Both the position numbers and the translations under genes were made by a program. The notes beneath the pieces were generated by a model. That model was not told where the DNA came from, ran no database searches, and saw only the letters and a program-made list of their open reading frames with translations. From positions 1 to 64,000 of the forward strand of contig JAURDA010000002.1 of the NCBI GenBank assembly GCA_030828165.1: a stretch of DNA of 64,000 nucleotides. The letters are read 5' to 3'. Positions 1 to 7,528 of this stretch are shown here, piece after piece. Each line of letters starts with the position of its first letter. The stretch's first letter is position 1. Source of the stretch: Candidatus Poseidonia sp. (GTDB taxonomy: Archaea > Thermoplasmatota > Poseidoniia > Poseidoniales > Poseidoniaceae).

Positions 1-548
1 GCCCACATCACTTCGGTGAATTCGGTCTGCGGTTCAAGGTCGATGGTCGGTACGGTCTGCCAAGAACCGAGATGGAGGTGGAGAAAGGCGTTGTCAAACT
101 GAACCGGGCCAAAAGGCGGGGTGATGCGGTGACTGAGCGTCCGGATGCCGGACGTCTCGACGGGGAACCGGCCGGATTGCACCAAGGGAAGCCATTGACG
201 CTTGTCTTCAACGATGGCCCGCCTCGCATCCTCGGGGAGGGCGACCGCCCCGTTGAAGGTTGGCGTCAACCCCAATTCTTCGCTCATTTCCCGCAAGATG
301 CACGCCATGGACGGCCCTTGACTTCCGCCAAGTTGCGGCAAGGCTTCAACGGCTGCTCGGTCAACGGAGGAAACGCCTCCACCGGGAAAGGCCCAGTAGT
401 TCGGAAAAGCCCGCATCGTCACCGAACGGAGGCCAAGCAGGACCTCCACGCCATCGGGACCGTCTCGGGTGAGGGTCATGGTGGCGGTTGGACGCGGCGA
501 GCCACGTTCGGGTGCGGCCATGACAACGCCTTCGGGGACCTCACTCAT
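1..548 (-). CDS. Nudix hydrolase, NUDT19-like (3' end cut by window edge)
   Basis: The reading frame is open from an ATG at 548 to the left edge, so about 182 N-terminal residues are visible and the C-terminus is missing. An early strand ending in WAFPGGGV is followed about 35 residues later by REMSEELGL, which fits the Nudix-box pattern REUxEExGU. The insertion between the GG and REUxEE halves is longer than in compact Nudix enzymes and resembles the NUDT19 (RP2p/CoA diphosphatase) type. Members hydrolyse nucleoside diphosphates linked to another moiety. The substrate cannot be read here; CoA or a CoA ester would be the family-based guess. It is probably cytosolic because no signal peptide is seen. 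The next gene runs divergently. Confidence 0.75.
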   Translation of the reverse strand, partial: MSEVPEGVVMAAPERGSPRPTATMTLTRDGPDGVEVLLGLRSVTMRAFPNYWAFPGGGVSSVDRAAVEALPQLGGSQGPSMACILREMSEELGLTPTFNGAVALPEDARRAIVEDKRQWLPLVQSGRFPVETSGIRTLSHRITPPFGPVQFDNAFLHLHLGSWQTVPTIDLEPQTEFTEVMW

Positions 549-639
549 GCTGGGGCGTTGATGGCTGTCCTTTCAAAGGCTTGTGAGCGAGGGAATCCGG
601 TGGCGGGGAGTTGAAATAACGGGGCAACGAGAACGAGGC

Positions 640-834
640 ATGACCCACGATTCGGTTGAAGAGCACCTGGCCGAATTGGCCGACTTGGTGGCCCAGGCCG
701 AAGCGATGGGGATTGACCTCTGGCCGGAGACGAAACCAGCGCGACCTTGGGCGAAATATGCGCTCGCCTCGTTCATGATCATCATGATCCTCTCGTGGGT
801 GTCAAAGGTTCTGTTTCGTTTCGTTTCGGTGTGA
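640..834 (+). CDS. small C-terminally anchored membrane protein, unknown
   Basis: A 64-residue protein with an acidic helical N-terminus (residues about 5-25, EEHLAELADLVAQAEAMG) and one hydrophobic segment near the C-terminus (about 40-60, ALASFMIIMILSWVSKVL). This is the layout of a tail-anchored protein. The ATG at 640 was chosen over an upstream in-frame GTG at 583 because it starts at the helical region and the upstream extension has no character. It lies between the divergent Nudix gene and tRNA-Gln. I do not recognise the family and infer no function. Confidence 0.55.
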   Translation: MTHDSVEEHLAELADLVAQAEAMGIDLWPETKPARPWAKYALASFMIIMILSWVSKVLFRFVSV

Positions 835-886
835 AGGTCACGGCTTACCGCTGAATTGAAGAAGGCGAGGTCGCTCGCCCGACCAC

Positions 887-959
887 AGTCCCTTAGTGTA
901 GCGGTCCATCATGGAGGATTCTGGTTCCTCCGACCTCGGTTCGAATCCGGGAGGGACTA
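887..959 (+). tRNA. tRNA-Gln (anticodon CTG)
   Basis: Cloverleaf found by eye. Acceptor arm AGTCCCT (887-893) pairs with AGGGACT (952-958). Anticodon stem GAGGA/TCCTC encloses the loop TTCTGGT with anticodon CTG at 921-923. T stem CTCGG/CCGGG encloses TTCGAAT. The discriminator is A959. The 3' CCA is not encoded, unlike the tRNA-Ser at 57.2 kb. No intron is seen. Confidence 0.93.
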
Positions 960-1003
960 CTTCCGCTCAACCCACACCTCTTTTACACCCGTTTCGTCAA
1001 AAG

Positions 1004-1019
1004 TTTCGGGTGCCCTAAA
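1004..1019. promoter_or_regulatory. palindromic operator-like site 1 upstream of the PhnD-type transporter
   Basis: TTTCGGGTGCCCTAAA is a near-perfect inverted repeat of the form TTTnGGGnnCCCnAAA. It lies just before an AT-rich TATA-like element (ATTATAC, 1021-1027). A second copy follows at 1038-1053. The half-site layout loosely resembles operators of DtxR/MntR-family metal regulators, but that is a resemblance and not an identification. Confidence 0.5.
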
Positions 1020-1020
1020 C

Positions 1021-1027
1021 ATTATAC
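1021..1027 (+). promoter_or_regulatory. TATA-like element of the transporter operon
   Basis: ATTATAC sits between the two palindromic sites. An archaeal TATA box here would start transcription near 1047-1052, inside the second palindrome. A ribosome binding site, GGAGGTG at 1066-1072, precedes the ATG at 1078, so this operon would have a short 5' leader. Confidence 0.45.
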
Positions 1028-1037
1028 GGGTCTGTTT

Positions 1038-1053
1038 TTTCGGGTGACCTAAA
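1038..1053. promoter_or_regulatory. palindromic operator-like site 2 upstream of the PhnD-type transporter
   Basis: TTTCGGGTGACCTAAA differs from site 1 by one base and lies exactly 34 bp downstream, about three helical turns. It would overlap the transcription start predicted from the TATA-like element, which fits repression. Confidence 0.5.
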
Positions 1054-1077
1054 CCGCAAGGTATCGGAGGTGTTTTC

Positions 1078-2109
1078 ATGAACGGCTCATCACGGTCAAA
1101 CGCCTTTTTCCTCTGTCTGGTGATGGTTTTGGGAAGCTTGAGCGGGTGCCTCTCCAACGAGGACGACGACACGCTGAGAATCGCCTTCGCCATCAAGGAC
1201 GATTACGCAAGTTTCGACGACAACCCCCAGAAACTCGCCGATTACCTCAGCGAAGCGACGGGGAAAAGCGTGGAATTGTACGCCATCACCTCCGACGCCC
1301 TCGCCCTTGAAGCCCTCCGTTTCGGAAGTGCAGACATGGCGTTTCTTGACGGCGGTGCTGCTTGGATGGGCTGGCAACAATACGGATTGGAAGCGATGGC
1401 GGCCAGCACGAACGCTGACGGTCGATCTCATTACAACGCCCAAGCATGGGTGCTCACCGAGAGTGATGCCGGTCAAGCGGCGACCGATAACGACGATACA
1501 ACCGACCCCTTTGCTCTGCTTGAAGGCAGCGTGACGTGCCACACCGGGTGGCTCAAATCAGCGGGGATGTTGATTCCAATGGGCTATTTCATCGGCGAAG
1601 GTTACGCTGAGGTGGTCGGCGACGAGGACGACATCGAGTCCCTCCGTTCGACCATCTTCAACCACTTTTCCGAGGACGCTGTCATCCCCGAGTCGGGTAC
1701 GCCATACTACGGATACGGGGGAGCGCTTCGTTGCCTTTCCGAGGGCGAAGGTGCCGTGGCTTTCGTCAAAGACACAAGCGTCGATACATACTGTCCCGAA
1801 AACGGTGACCGTGAAGCTTGGTGCTTGGACCGCGACCGTTACACGCCGCTTCCGCCGTTTGGGCAAGCCCCCTCTCACCCGCTGATGTACCAACCCGATT
1901 CAATTGACGATGAAACACGGGCGAGTTTGGTTGCTGCCTTCGTGGCGCTCAATGCGACGGAAGACGGGCGGCAAATCCTCGCCACCATCCTCAACGCCCC
2001 CAACGTCATCGAAGTCGACACCGCATCGCACCTGGGCGATTACGGCTCGCTGATCGAGCACGTGCCCGGAATTACCGCCTACTTGGACGAGAAGTTTTCC
2101 TCGGAGTGA
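1078..2109 (+). CDS. PhnD-type ABC transporter substrate-binding lipoprotein
   Basis: A 343-residue exported solute receptor. Residues 1-24 form a lipoprotein signal with lipobox LSGC (Cys24), so the mature protein is probably lipid-anchored outside the cell. The sequence after it (LRIAFAIKDDYASF, then LADYLSEATGKSVELY and GSADMAFLDGGAAW) matches the phosphate/phosphite/phosphonate-binding periplasmic family (PhnD/PtxB). It is first in an operon with an ATPase and a permease. Orientation and spacing fit co-transcription. The ligand is uncertain: phosphonate, phosphite and phosphate are family precedents, and the metal-regulator-like palindromes upstream leave open something else. Confidence 0.85.
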   Translation: MNGSSRSNAFFLCLVMVLGSLSGCLSNEDDDTLRIAFAIKDDYASFDDNPQKLADYLSEATGKSVELYAITSDALALEALRFGSADMAFLDGGAAWMGWQQYGLEAMAASTNADGRSHYNAQAWVLTESDAGQAATDNDDTTDPFALLEGSVTCHTGWLKSAGMLIPMGYFIGEGYAEVVGDEDDIESLRSTIFNHFSEDAVIPESGTPYYGYGGALRCLSEGEGAVAFVKDTSVDTYCPENGDREAWCLDRDRYTPLPPFGQAPSHPLMYQPDSIDDETRASLVAAFVALNATEDGRQILATILNAPNVIEVDTASHLGDYGSLIEHVPGITAYLDEKFSSE

Positions 2110-2113
2110 TTTC

Positions 2114-2776
2114 ATGGAGGAAGTCTTGGTCCACCTCCACGACGTGAGCATTGGCTATGATGAGGCGCTCATCGCCGGCATTAACGTCGAGATTCAAGCG
2201 GGCGATGTGATTGCGGTCTTGGGGCCGTCCGGCATCGGGAAAACCACGCTTTTGCGAACCATTGCTGGATTGGTTCGCCCGCTCGAAGGTGACGTCGAAC
2301 TGGGCGTTCCGTCTCGAGGGGGCTTGGGCTACATTCCGCAGCGTTTGGGCTTGGTCGGTAACAGCACCGTTCGCACCAACGTGGAAATGGGCGCCCGGGT
2401 GGGTTTGTCTCGCTGGTATTTCCCTTTCCTCCCGCTTCCCGCTCAACAACAGCGCTATGCACAACGGGCGATGGAGGATTTGGGCATCGCTCATCTTGCT
2501 GAGCAACCGGTCCGTATCCTCTCAGGAGGTCAACAACGGCGGGTGGCAACGGCGAAAACCCTTGCACAGCGGCCAAAACTCGTTCTCGCAGATGAATTCC
2601 TTGGGGAATTGGACGACGACAACGTCGATATCGTGATGAAAACCGTTCGCTCGGCCATCGAGGCCCAAAACTCGGCGATGGTGATGGTGGAACACCACGA
2701 AGAACTGGCGAAGCAGGTCGCCAATCGGATTTGGCGCATCACCGACCATACGCTGGTTGAGGAGGTGGTTGAGTGA
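2114..2776 (+). CDS. PhnC-type ABC transporter ATP-binding protein
   Basis: A 220-residue ATPase that powers the importer. It shows Walker A GPSGIGKT (37-44), Q-loop Gln76, signature LSGGQ (136-140), Walker B VLADE (157-161) and an H-loop His near 194. It starts 4 bp after the receptor gene and its stop overlaps the permease start. It is slightly shorter than a typical PhnC, and it lacks any C-terminal regulatory domain. Confidence 0.88.
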   Translation: MEEVLVHLHDVSIGYDEALIAGINVEIQAGDVIAVLGPSGIGKTTLLRTIAGLVRPLEGDVELGVPSRGGLGYIPQRLGLVGNSTVRTNVEMGARVGLSRWYFPFLPLPAQQQRYAQRAMEDLGIAHLAEQPVRILSGGQQRRVATAKTLAQRPKLVLADEFLGELDDDNVDIVMKTVRSAIEAQNSAMVMVEHHEELAKQVANRIWRITDHTLVEEVVE

Positions 2777-3681
2777 ACAAGCGGTTCTACCTCTGGGGCG
2801 GAGCGCTTCTCGCGTTGACGTTCATCACCTTCATCGACCTTGCAGGCGATTGGGGTCGGTTGAGTGGGGGATGGACGAACCTCAAGCGCTTTTTCAGCGA
2901 AAGTCTCTGGCCACCAAACTGGTCCGTGCTTGAGGCTCAATCGTATCCTGTTTGCGATGCAAGTTTCGATTTCATGTGCTCCGTCGCATGGATTGGCATG
3001 TGGGAGACGATAAAAATCGCCTTCGTCGCTACGGTGCTGGGTTTTCTTGTCGCCTTGCCTCTATCGGTGTTGGCTGCAAGCAACCTCTCGCCCATCGAAT
3101 TGGCCATCCCCACCCGAGTCGTGCTTGCTGGTATGCGCAGCCTGCCTTCCATCATTTGGGCGGTTTTGTTCATGATTGTCTTTGATGTCGGCGCCTTAGC
3201 AGGGATCTTCGCCATGACGTTCTACACGGTGGGCTACCTGGGAAAACTTCAGTTTGAGTCGATGGAAGGCATCAAAAACGCTCCCTTGGAAGCCGCAAGG
3301 GCCATGGGCATGACGCGAAGCGAGACCGCTTGGTTGGTCGCGATTCCCGAATCCGCAAACAACCTCGTCAGCCACGTCCTGTTCATGTTCGAATACAACG
3401 TTCGGCACGGGACCGTGATCGGGTTGGTCGGGGCGGGCGGCATTGGCCTGTACATCAACACCTACCTCAAACTCGCTCAATACGACAAGGTCGTCGCTCT
3501 TCTCTTGGTGGTGTTCGTGGTGGTGGTTCTCATCGACGCCCTCTCGATGATGCTCCGAGCCGCCGTCACCGAAGAAGGGGACGTGGAACGTCCTGCATGG
3601 TCGTCGTTGTTCTTGCCCGCTGCGATTTCCTCTGCCCTCCACCCGACCCCGATGCCTTCGGTTTCGGCTGAGGACGAATGA
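2773..3681 (+). CDS. PhnE-type ABC transporter permease
   Basis: A 302-residue inner-membrane subunit starting with GTG in a 4-base overlap with the ATPase stop. An N-terminal anchor (about 7-25) is followed by several transmembrane segments. The cytoplasmic EAA-type coupling loop reads EAARAMGMTRSETAWLVAIP, about residues 173-192. This matches the PhnE/binding-protein-dependent permease fold. There is only one permease gene, so the transporter is probably a homodimer of this subunit. Confidence 0.87.
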   Translation: MNKRFYLWGGALLALTFITFIDLAGDWGRLSGGWTNLKRFFSESLWPPNWSVLEAQSYPVCDASFDFMCSVAWIGMWETIKIAFVATVLGFLVALPLSVLAASNLSPIELAIPTRVVLAGMRSLPSIIWAVLFMIVFDVGALAGIFAMTFYTVGYLGKLQFESMEGIKNAPLEAARAMGMTRSETAWLVAIPESANNLVSHVLFMFEYNVRHGTVIGLVGAGGIGLYINTYLKLAQYDKVVALLLVVFVVVVLIDALSMMLRAAVTEEGDVERPAWSSLFLPAAISSALHPTPMPSVSAEDE

Positions 3682-3683
3682 AC

Positions 3684-3899
3684 TCAATCCGCAGCGATGT
3701 GGATGGAGCCTTCCTTGTAGAAAATTTGAATCCGCTCGGGCGCCTTTTTGCTCAGCGCAGCCACGGCGTCGTACACCTCGTCTTCGGTCACCTTGAACGC
3801 CTTGGCTGCGGCTTTGGTGGACCAAGGTTGCAAGTGAAACTCGCTTTTGACGAGCCACTTCAACAGTTTTGCTTCAAACTCCGTCAACTCGTCGGCCAT
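3684..3899 (-). CDS. small winged-helix-like DNA-binding protein, unknown
   Basis: A 71-residue protein. Residues 1-20 form an acidic helix; the middle (STKAAAKAFKVTEDEVYDAV) looks like a helix-turn-helix, and the end (RIQIFYKEGSIHIA) looks like a beta wing. This would fit a mini winged-helix protein that binds DNA or partners in transcription. It is convergent with the transporter operon, with a 2-bp gap to the permease stop, and lies directly downstream of gpsA on the same strand. The target is unknown. Confidence 0.6.
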   Translation of the reverse strand: MADELTEFEAKLLKWLVKSEFHLQPWSTKAAAKAFKVTEDEVYDAVAALSKKAPERIQIFYKEGSIHIAAD

Positions 3900-3944
3900 G
3901 GTCTCGTCAGGGGGCCGGCCCTCAAAATAGCACCGATGAGCGCC

Positions 3945-4943
3945 TCAACCCAAGGCGACCATTCGGCGGCAGCATTCCTCGGCGTTGATGTCGCCGTTGA
4001 GCAAGGTGTTGAGGGCTTTGGTGAACGGCGTGTTGAGGTTGGCATCTTCGGCTCGTTCGGTGAACATGCGTGTCGCTCGAACACCCTCAGCAACCATGTG
4101 CATCTCGTTCAGCGCTTCTTCAAGCGTCAATCCGGTACCGAGTTTTTCACCCATGGTTCGGTTCCGGCCGTGAGGCGAGGTGGCGGTGACGTACATGTCA
4201 CCAAGCCCTGCGGGACCGAACGCCACTTCGGCGCGGGCGCCAAGCTCGGCGAGCAACAAGCATCCTTCTTTGAAGCCGGACATGAAAATGGCCGCCTTGA
4301 GGTTGTCCCCCCCGAGGTCGCCAACCTGTTTCAAGCCGTCAACCAAACCGCAGGCAAGGGCCACGACGTTCTTGTAGGCGCCCCACAATTCCGCACCGAC
4401 CGGGTCGCTTGCAGGATGAAGAATGAAACTCGGCGTGCTCAAGGTTTGAGCGAGGCGCTGAGCGATGGCCTGATCCTCGCTGGCCACCAGAGCCGTCGTC
4501 ATGACGCCGCCTGCGGCTTCTGGGGCGATGGTCGGTCCGGTTAGCACCGCAAGCGGGTTGGTCTTCCCCTCTTCCTTCAAACGGGCGTGAATGGCCTCGG
4601 AGATCAACCGACTGCCGGGTGCGAGTCCCTTGGCGAGGTCGAGAAGGACGTGGCGGGGCTGAAGATGCGGAAGAACGTCTTCCAAGACTTGGAGAATGAC
4701 CGAGGACGGCACGGCGAGCACGACAATTTCACTGCCCTCAAGGGCTTCGTCGATGTGCATCGTGACGTCAAGACCAGGAACGGGATGCTCGGGCAGGTAT
4801 TTTTCATTCACTTCGCTCATGGTTATGGATTCATACACTTCCTGCTCAATGGTCCATCCTGTGACCTTGTGCCCTTCCAGCAACCACAAACGTGCGATGG
4901 CCGTCCCCCAGTTTCCCAATCCCAACACAGCGACATGAGCCAT
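3945..4943 (-). CDS. gpsA: NAD(P)-dependent glycerol-3-phosphate dehydrogenase, bacterial type
   Basis: A 332-residue enzyme that would interconvert dihydroxyacetone phosphate and sn-glycerol 3-phosphate. The Rossmann motif GLGNWGTAIA begins at residue 8. The catalytic-domain blocks AYKNVVALACGLVDGL and GLGDMYVTATSPHGRNR match GpsA closely. The block GPTIAPEAA replaces the usual GPSFAxE(V/I)A. Most archaea instead make sn-glycerol 1-phosphate with the unrelated EgsA. Here a bacterial-type GpsA is complete and, as far as the motifs show, intact. It has its own TATA-like element 30 bp upstream of the start. Confidence 0.93.
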   Translation of the reverse strand: MAHVAVLGLGNWGTAIARLWLLEGHKVTGWTIEQEVYESITMSEVNEKYLPEHPVPGLDVTMHIDEALEGSEIVVLAVPSSVILQVLEDVLPHLQPRHVLLDLAKGLAPGSRLISEAIHARLKEEGKTNPLAVLTGPTIAPEAAGGVMTTALVASEDQAIAQRLAQTLSTPSFILHPASDPVGAELWGAYKNVVALACGLVDGLKQVGDLGGDNLKAAIFMSGFKEGCLLLAELGARAEVAFGPAGLGDMYVTATSPHGRNRTMGEKLGTGLTLEEALNEMHMVAEGVRATRMFTERAEDANLNTPFTKALNTLLNGDINAEECCRRMVALG

Positions 4944-4971
4944 GGCAATCGTAGGCTTCCCTCCTTCGTTG

Positions 4972-4980
4972 GTTTATACC
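4972..4980 (-). promoter_or_regulatory. TATA-like element upstream of gpsA
   Basis: On the minus strand this reads GGTATAAAC, centred about 32 bp before the gpsA ATG. That spacing would give a transcript starting only a few bases before the start codon, so a leaderless or near-leaderless mRNA. A GGAGGG motif also lies about 15 bases upstream of the ATG, which is too far for a normal ribosome binding site. Confidence 0.45.
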
Positions 4981-5037
4981 ATTTCGGGACAAAAATCGGC
5001 CGAGGTCGGCGTTTTGAGATGCCGGTTGGGGAGCCAA

Positions 5038-6183
5038 TCAGAACAAATCGTCGTCGTCCTCTTCGAATTCAATGATCTCGTTGTCCTCTGCCTTTGCCGT
5101 TGCTTTCGTTGGTTTCGGGGTTGCAACGGCCTCGGTCTTCGCAGGCTCTTTGGGAGCGGGTGCGTCCTCCTTTTCGGCAGCGGGTGTTTCCGTTCGGGCT
5201 TGGGCCAACTCGCTTTCCTTTGAGCGAAGTTCCTCTTCGCTTTTCCCGGTTTGGAGGGCCAGTGCACGGCGACGGTCTTCTCGGGCTTTGCGCTCGAGTT
5301 GCTTGTGACGAGATTTTTCGATGTTCTGCATCATGTACATGGCATCGTGCTCAAGCAGAGGTGAATCCGAAATCAACGTGATGTCCAGCCATCCGCCGTC
5401 TTCGACGATAAATTCAGCCAGCGGTTCGAAATTCAAATCCGATTTCTTGATCTGTGTGTAGTGCATGGCGTTCCCGGTTCGGTGTTCAACCCCTGAGAAG
5501 TGACAGTAGAACTCCTTGGTCCCGATGGTTTCACGGACCATGTCAAACAGTTCTCCGTAATCTTCTGAGGTCCGCATCTGGCCGTGGCCCCGAGCGTGTA
5601 TGTGGGCGATGTTCAGCACCGGCACGGTGCCTTCAACATGGTTCACGACCTCAAGCACCTCTTCGAGGCTTCCCCAGAGTTCCTGGCGGCCCGAGGTTTC
5701 AACGCCGATTTTTGATGGCGTTCCGTCCTTGATCCAGGGGAAAACAGGGAATTCATCCTCGTCGTCGTGCCAGATGGAATGGATTCGGTCGACGATTCCC
5801 GAGAAGACGTTTGCGACTTGCTCGTTGGCTGCATGGCCGCGTCCAAATTCACCGTAATGGCCCGTGTGGAGGGTGATGTGACGTGCATTGATGGTGCGGG
5901 CCGCTTGGAGCGTGGCCTCGATCTTGGCCAAGGAGCGACCGCGTTCAACACGGTTGCCGAGCAACTCCGAGTAGTAGGGGCCGTGGATGTTCATTTCGAA
6001 GTCGGTCTTGTTGGCCAACACCCCCGCCTGCCAGTATTGTTCAAAGTGCTGAGGGGCGACCATGCGAACGGTTTGCACCTCCATGGTCTCAAGGCCGAGC
6101 GAAATGATGTCGTCCATTCCTTCGACGATGGTTCGCCCTTTGCACGAGAGCGGGACGCCCGCAGGTCCAAGTTTTACCGACAT
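5038..6183 (-). CDS. endonuclease IV / xylose-isomerase-like TIM-barrel protein with acidic tail
   Basis: A 381-residue protein. Residues about 1-285 are a TIM barrel of the AP endonuclease family 2 type; 286-381 form a charged, Ala/Lys/Glu/Pro-rich tail ending in a run of Asp and Glu. Compared with E. coli Nfo, metal ligands equivalent to H69 (NIHGPYY), H109 (TLHTGHYG), E145 (GVETSGR), H182 (NIAHIHARGHG), H216 (CHFSG) and H231 (AMHYTQ) are visible. D179 reads Asn, D229 reads Ala, and E261 falls in SDSP. The role is probably DNA base-excision repair, but the altered ligands leave other barrel chemistry possible. The tail may be a protein-interaction handle. Confidence 0.75.
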   Translation of the reverse strand: MSVKLGPAGVPLSCKGRTIVEGMDDIISLGLETMEVQTVRMVAPQHFEQYWQAGVLANKTDFEMNIHGPYYSELLGNRVERGRSLAKIEATLQAARTINARHITLHTGHYGEFGRGHAANEQVANVFSGIVDRIHSIWHDDEDEFPVFPWIKDGTPSKIGVETSGRQELWGSLEEVLEVVNHVEGTVPVLNIAHIHARGHGQMRTSEDYGELFDMVRETIGTKEFYCHFSGVEHRTGNAMHYTQIKKSDLNFEPLAEFIVEDGGWLDITLISDSPLLEHDAMYMMQNIEKSRHKQLERKAREDRRRALALQTGKSEEELRSKESELAQARTETPAAEKEDAPAPKEPAKTEAVATPKPTKATAKAEDNEIIEFEEDDDDLF

Positions 6184-6324
6184 TCGTATCCCCCCCGAAA
6201 CCTACCCAAGGAGCACCCCATGATAATCCCTTTCTGTTGGCTGTCCGCTTTCTCGGCGCCGTGGGCTTGATTTCAAGAACGAACGCATACGACTCTTCAT
6301 GAAGGTGAGGGTTCAGGGGGAATC

Positions 6325-7053
6325 ATGGAGGAGGGTGTTCGCAAAGCCGTGGAGGCGTTCAAAAACGGGCGCCCAGTATGCCTCTTTGATTCGGAAAAAA
6401 GGGAAGGCGAAACCGACCTTTTGTTCCCGGCGGCTGCCGCCGTCCCCGCCACGATGCGACAACTCCGACGGGATTGCGGAGGCTTGCTTTTTTTGGCCAT
6501 CGGTCACGAAGTTGGGGAATGCTTCGGCCTGCCGTTCCTTCAAAACCTTCACACGACCGAAGACGCCACGCAACGGCACCCCGTCTTGCGCCAACTCATC
6601 ACCAACGACCTTCGCTACGATGCCCGCTCAGCCTTCACGCTCTCGCTCAACCATCGTGACACCTACACCGGCATCACCGACCACGACCGCGCCCTCACCA
6701 CCCGCAGGTTCGCCGAATTGACGCAGGACTGCCTTCGTGAAGGGCTGGACCAAGAGCAAGCGATGGAACGTTTGGGCGCTGAATTCCGAACGCCCGGTCA
6801 CATCCCCGTCTGCCGGGAAGCCGAAGGCGGCTTAGCGGTTCGACAAGGCCATACTGAACTAGCGGTGGGGCTGGCTCGCTTGTCCGGTTTAGCCCCCGTT
6901 GTCATCGGTGCGGAAATGTTGCAGCCGGAAGGCGACTTTGCTTTGGGTGTCGAAGATGCCAGAGCGTGGGCGCAGGAGCACGGAATACCGTTCCTTGAAG
7001 GAGCGCAGGTCGTTGCTGCGCTGGGCCACGCCGATGCACCGTCATCACTATGA
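6325..7053 (+). CDS. ribB: 3,4-dihydroxy-2-butanone 4-phosphate synthase
   Basis: A 242-residue enzyme making the four-carbon precursor of riboflavin from ribulose 5-phosphate. The N-terminal acidic metal-binding block reads DSEKREGETDLLFPA, matching the family D-E-x-RE-x-E-x-D pattern. The C-terminal block FRTPGHIP followed by RQGHTELAVGLARLSGL is the family signature. It is first in a four-gene riboflavin/FAD operon (ribB, ribL, ribE, ribH). Its stop overlaps an in-frame ATG of the next gene. There is no fused GTP cyclohydrolase II domain, as expected for archaea. Confidence 0.93.
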   Translation: MEEGVRKAVEAFKNGRPVCLFDSEKREGETDLLFPAAAAVPATMRQLRRDCGGLLFLAIGHEVGECFGLPFLQNLHTTEDATQRHPVLRQLITNDLRYDARSAFTLSLNHRDTYTGITDHDRALTTRRFAELTQDCLREGLDQEQAMERLGAEFRTPGHIPVCREAEGGLAVRQGHTELAVGLARLSGLAPVVIGAEMLQPEGDFALGVEDARAWAQEHGIPFLEGAQVVAALGHADAPSSL

Positions 7054-7085
7054 GGCAAAGGACGAACCCAAACATCGGTGGTTGC

Positions 7086-7526
7086 ATGAAGCGTGTCATG
7101 GCGGTTGGCGTGTTTGACCTGCTGCATGCCGGTCATCTGCATTACCTCGAACAGGCCAAAGCCTTGGGCGGTCACCTTACCGTCGTGGTGGCCCACGACG
7201 ACACCGTTCGTCAACGAAAACACGAACCGGTGACCAACCAGGAATTTCGCCGTCGAATGGTGGCGGGGCTTAAACCGGTGGACGAGGTCGTGGTCGGCAA
7301 CGCCCCGGACGTCCCGATTTTTGACATCCTTCCAACCATCAACCCTGACATCATCGCCTTGGGTTATGACCAAGAACACGCCGAAGGCTCCATCCGGTCT
7401 GCGCTGGCTGAACGCGGTTACGACGGCATTGATGTGGTTCGTGTTGAAGGCCTGAGCGACGATTTGGACGGAACCCGGAAAATCATCGCCCGCATCCTTG
7501 AACGGGCCAAATCAAAGGAGGCCTGA
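7086..7526 (+). CDS. ribL: FAD synthase, RibL-type cytidylyltransferase-fold enzyme
   Basis: A 146-residue nucleotidyltransferase that adds AMP to FMN. It opens with MKRVMAVGVFDLLHAGHLHY, with the HxGH motif (HAGH) of the family; GLSDDLDGTRKI near the C-terminus corresponds to the ISSTKI-type substrate block. The ATG at 7086 is preferred because family members begin right before the first beta strand and GGTGG precedes it. An in-frame ATG at 7050 overlapping the ribB stop is the alternative. Operon context favours FAD synthase over a glycerol-phosphate cytidylyltransferase. Confidence 0.85.
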   Translation: MKRVMAVGVFDLLHAGHLHYLEQAKALGGHLTVVVAHDDTVRQRKHEPVTNQEFRRRMVAGLKPVDEVVVGNAPDVPIFDILPTINPDIIALGYDQEHAEGSIRSALAERGYDGIDVVRVEGLSDDLDGTRKIIARILERAKSKEA

Positions 7527-7528
7527 AG

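Noticed and set aside
72-614. Plus-strand open frame of 180 residues at the left edge
   Set aside because: It is antisense to the Nudix gene, which shows a real REUxEExGU box; the plus-strand frame has no family motif.
3678-4544. 288-residue plus-strand frame opposite gpsA
   Set aside because: Reads through the antisense of well-conserved GpsA motifs; shadow frame.
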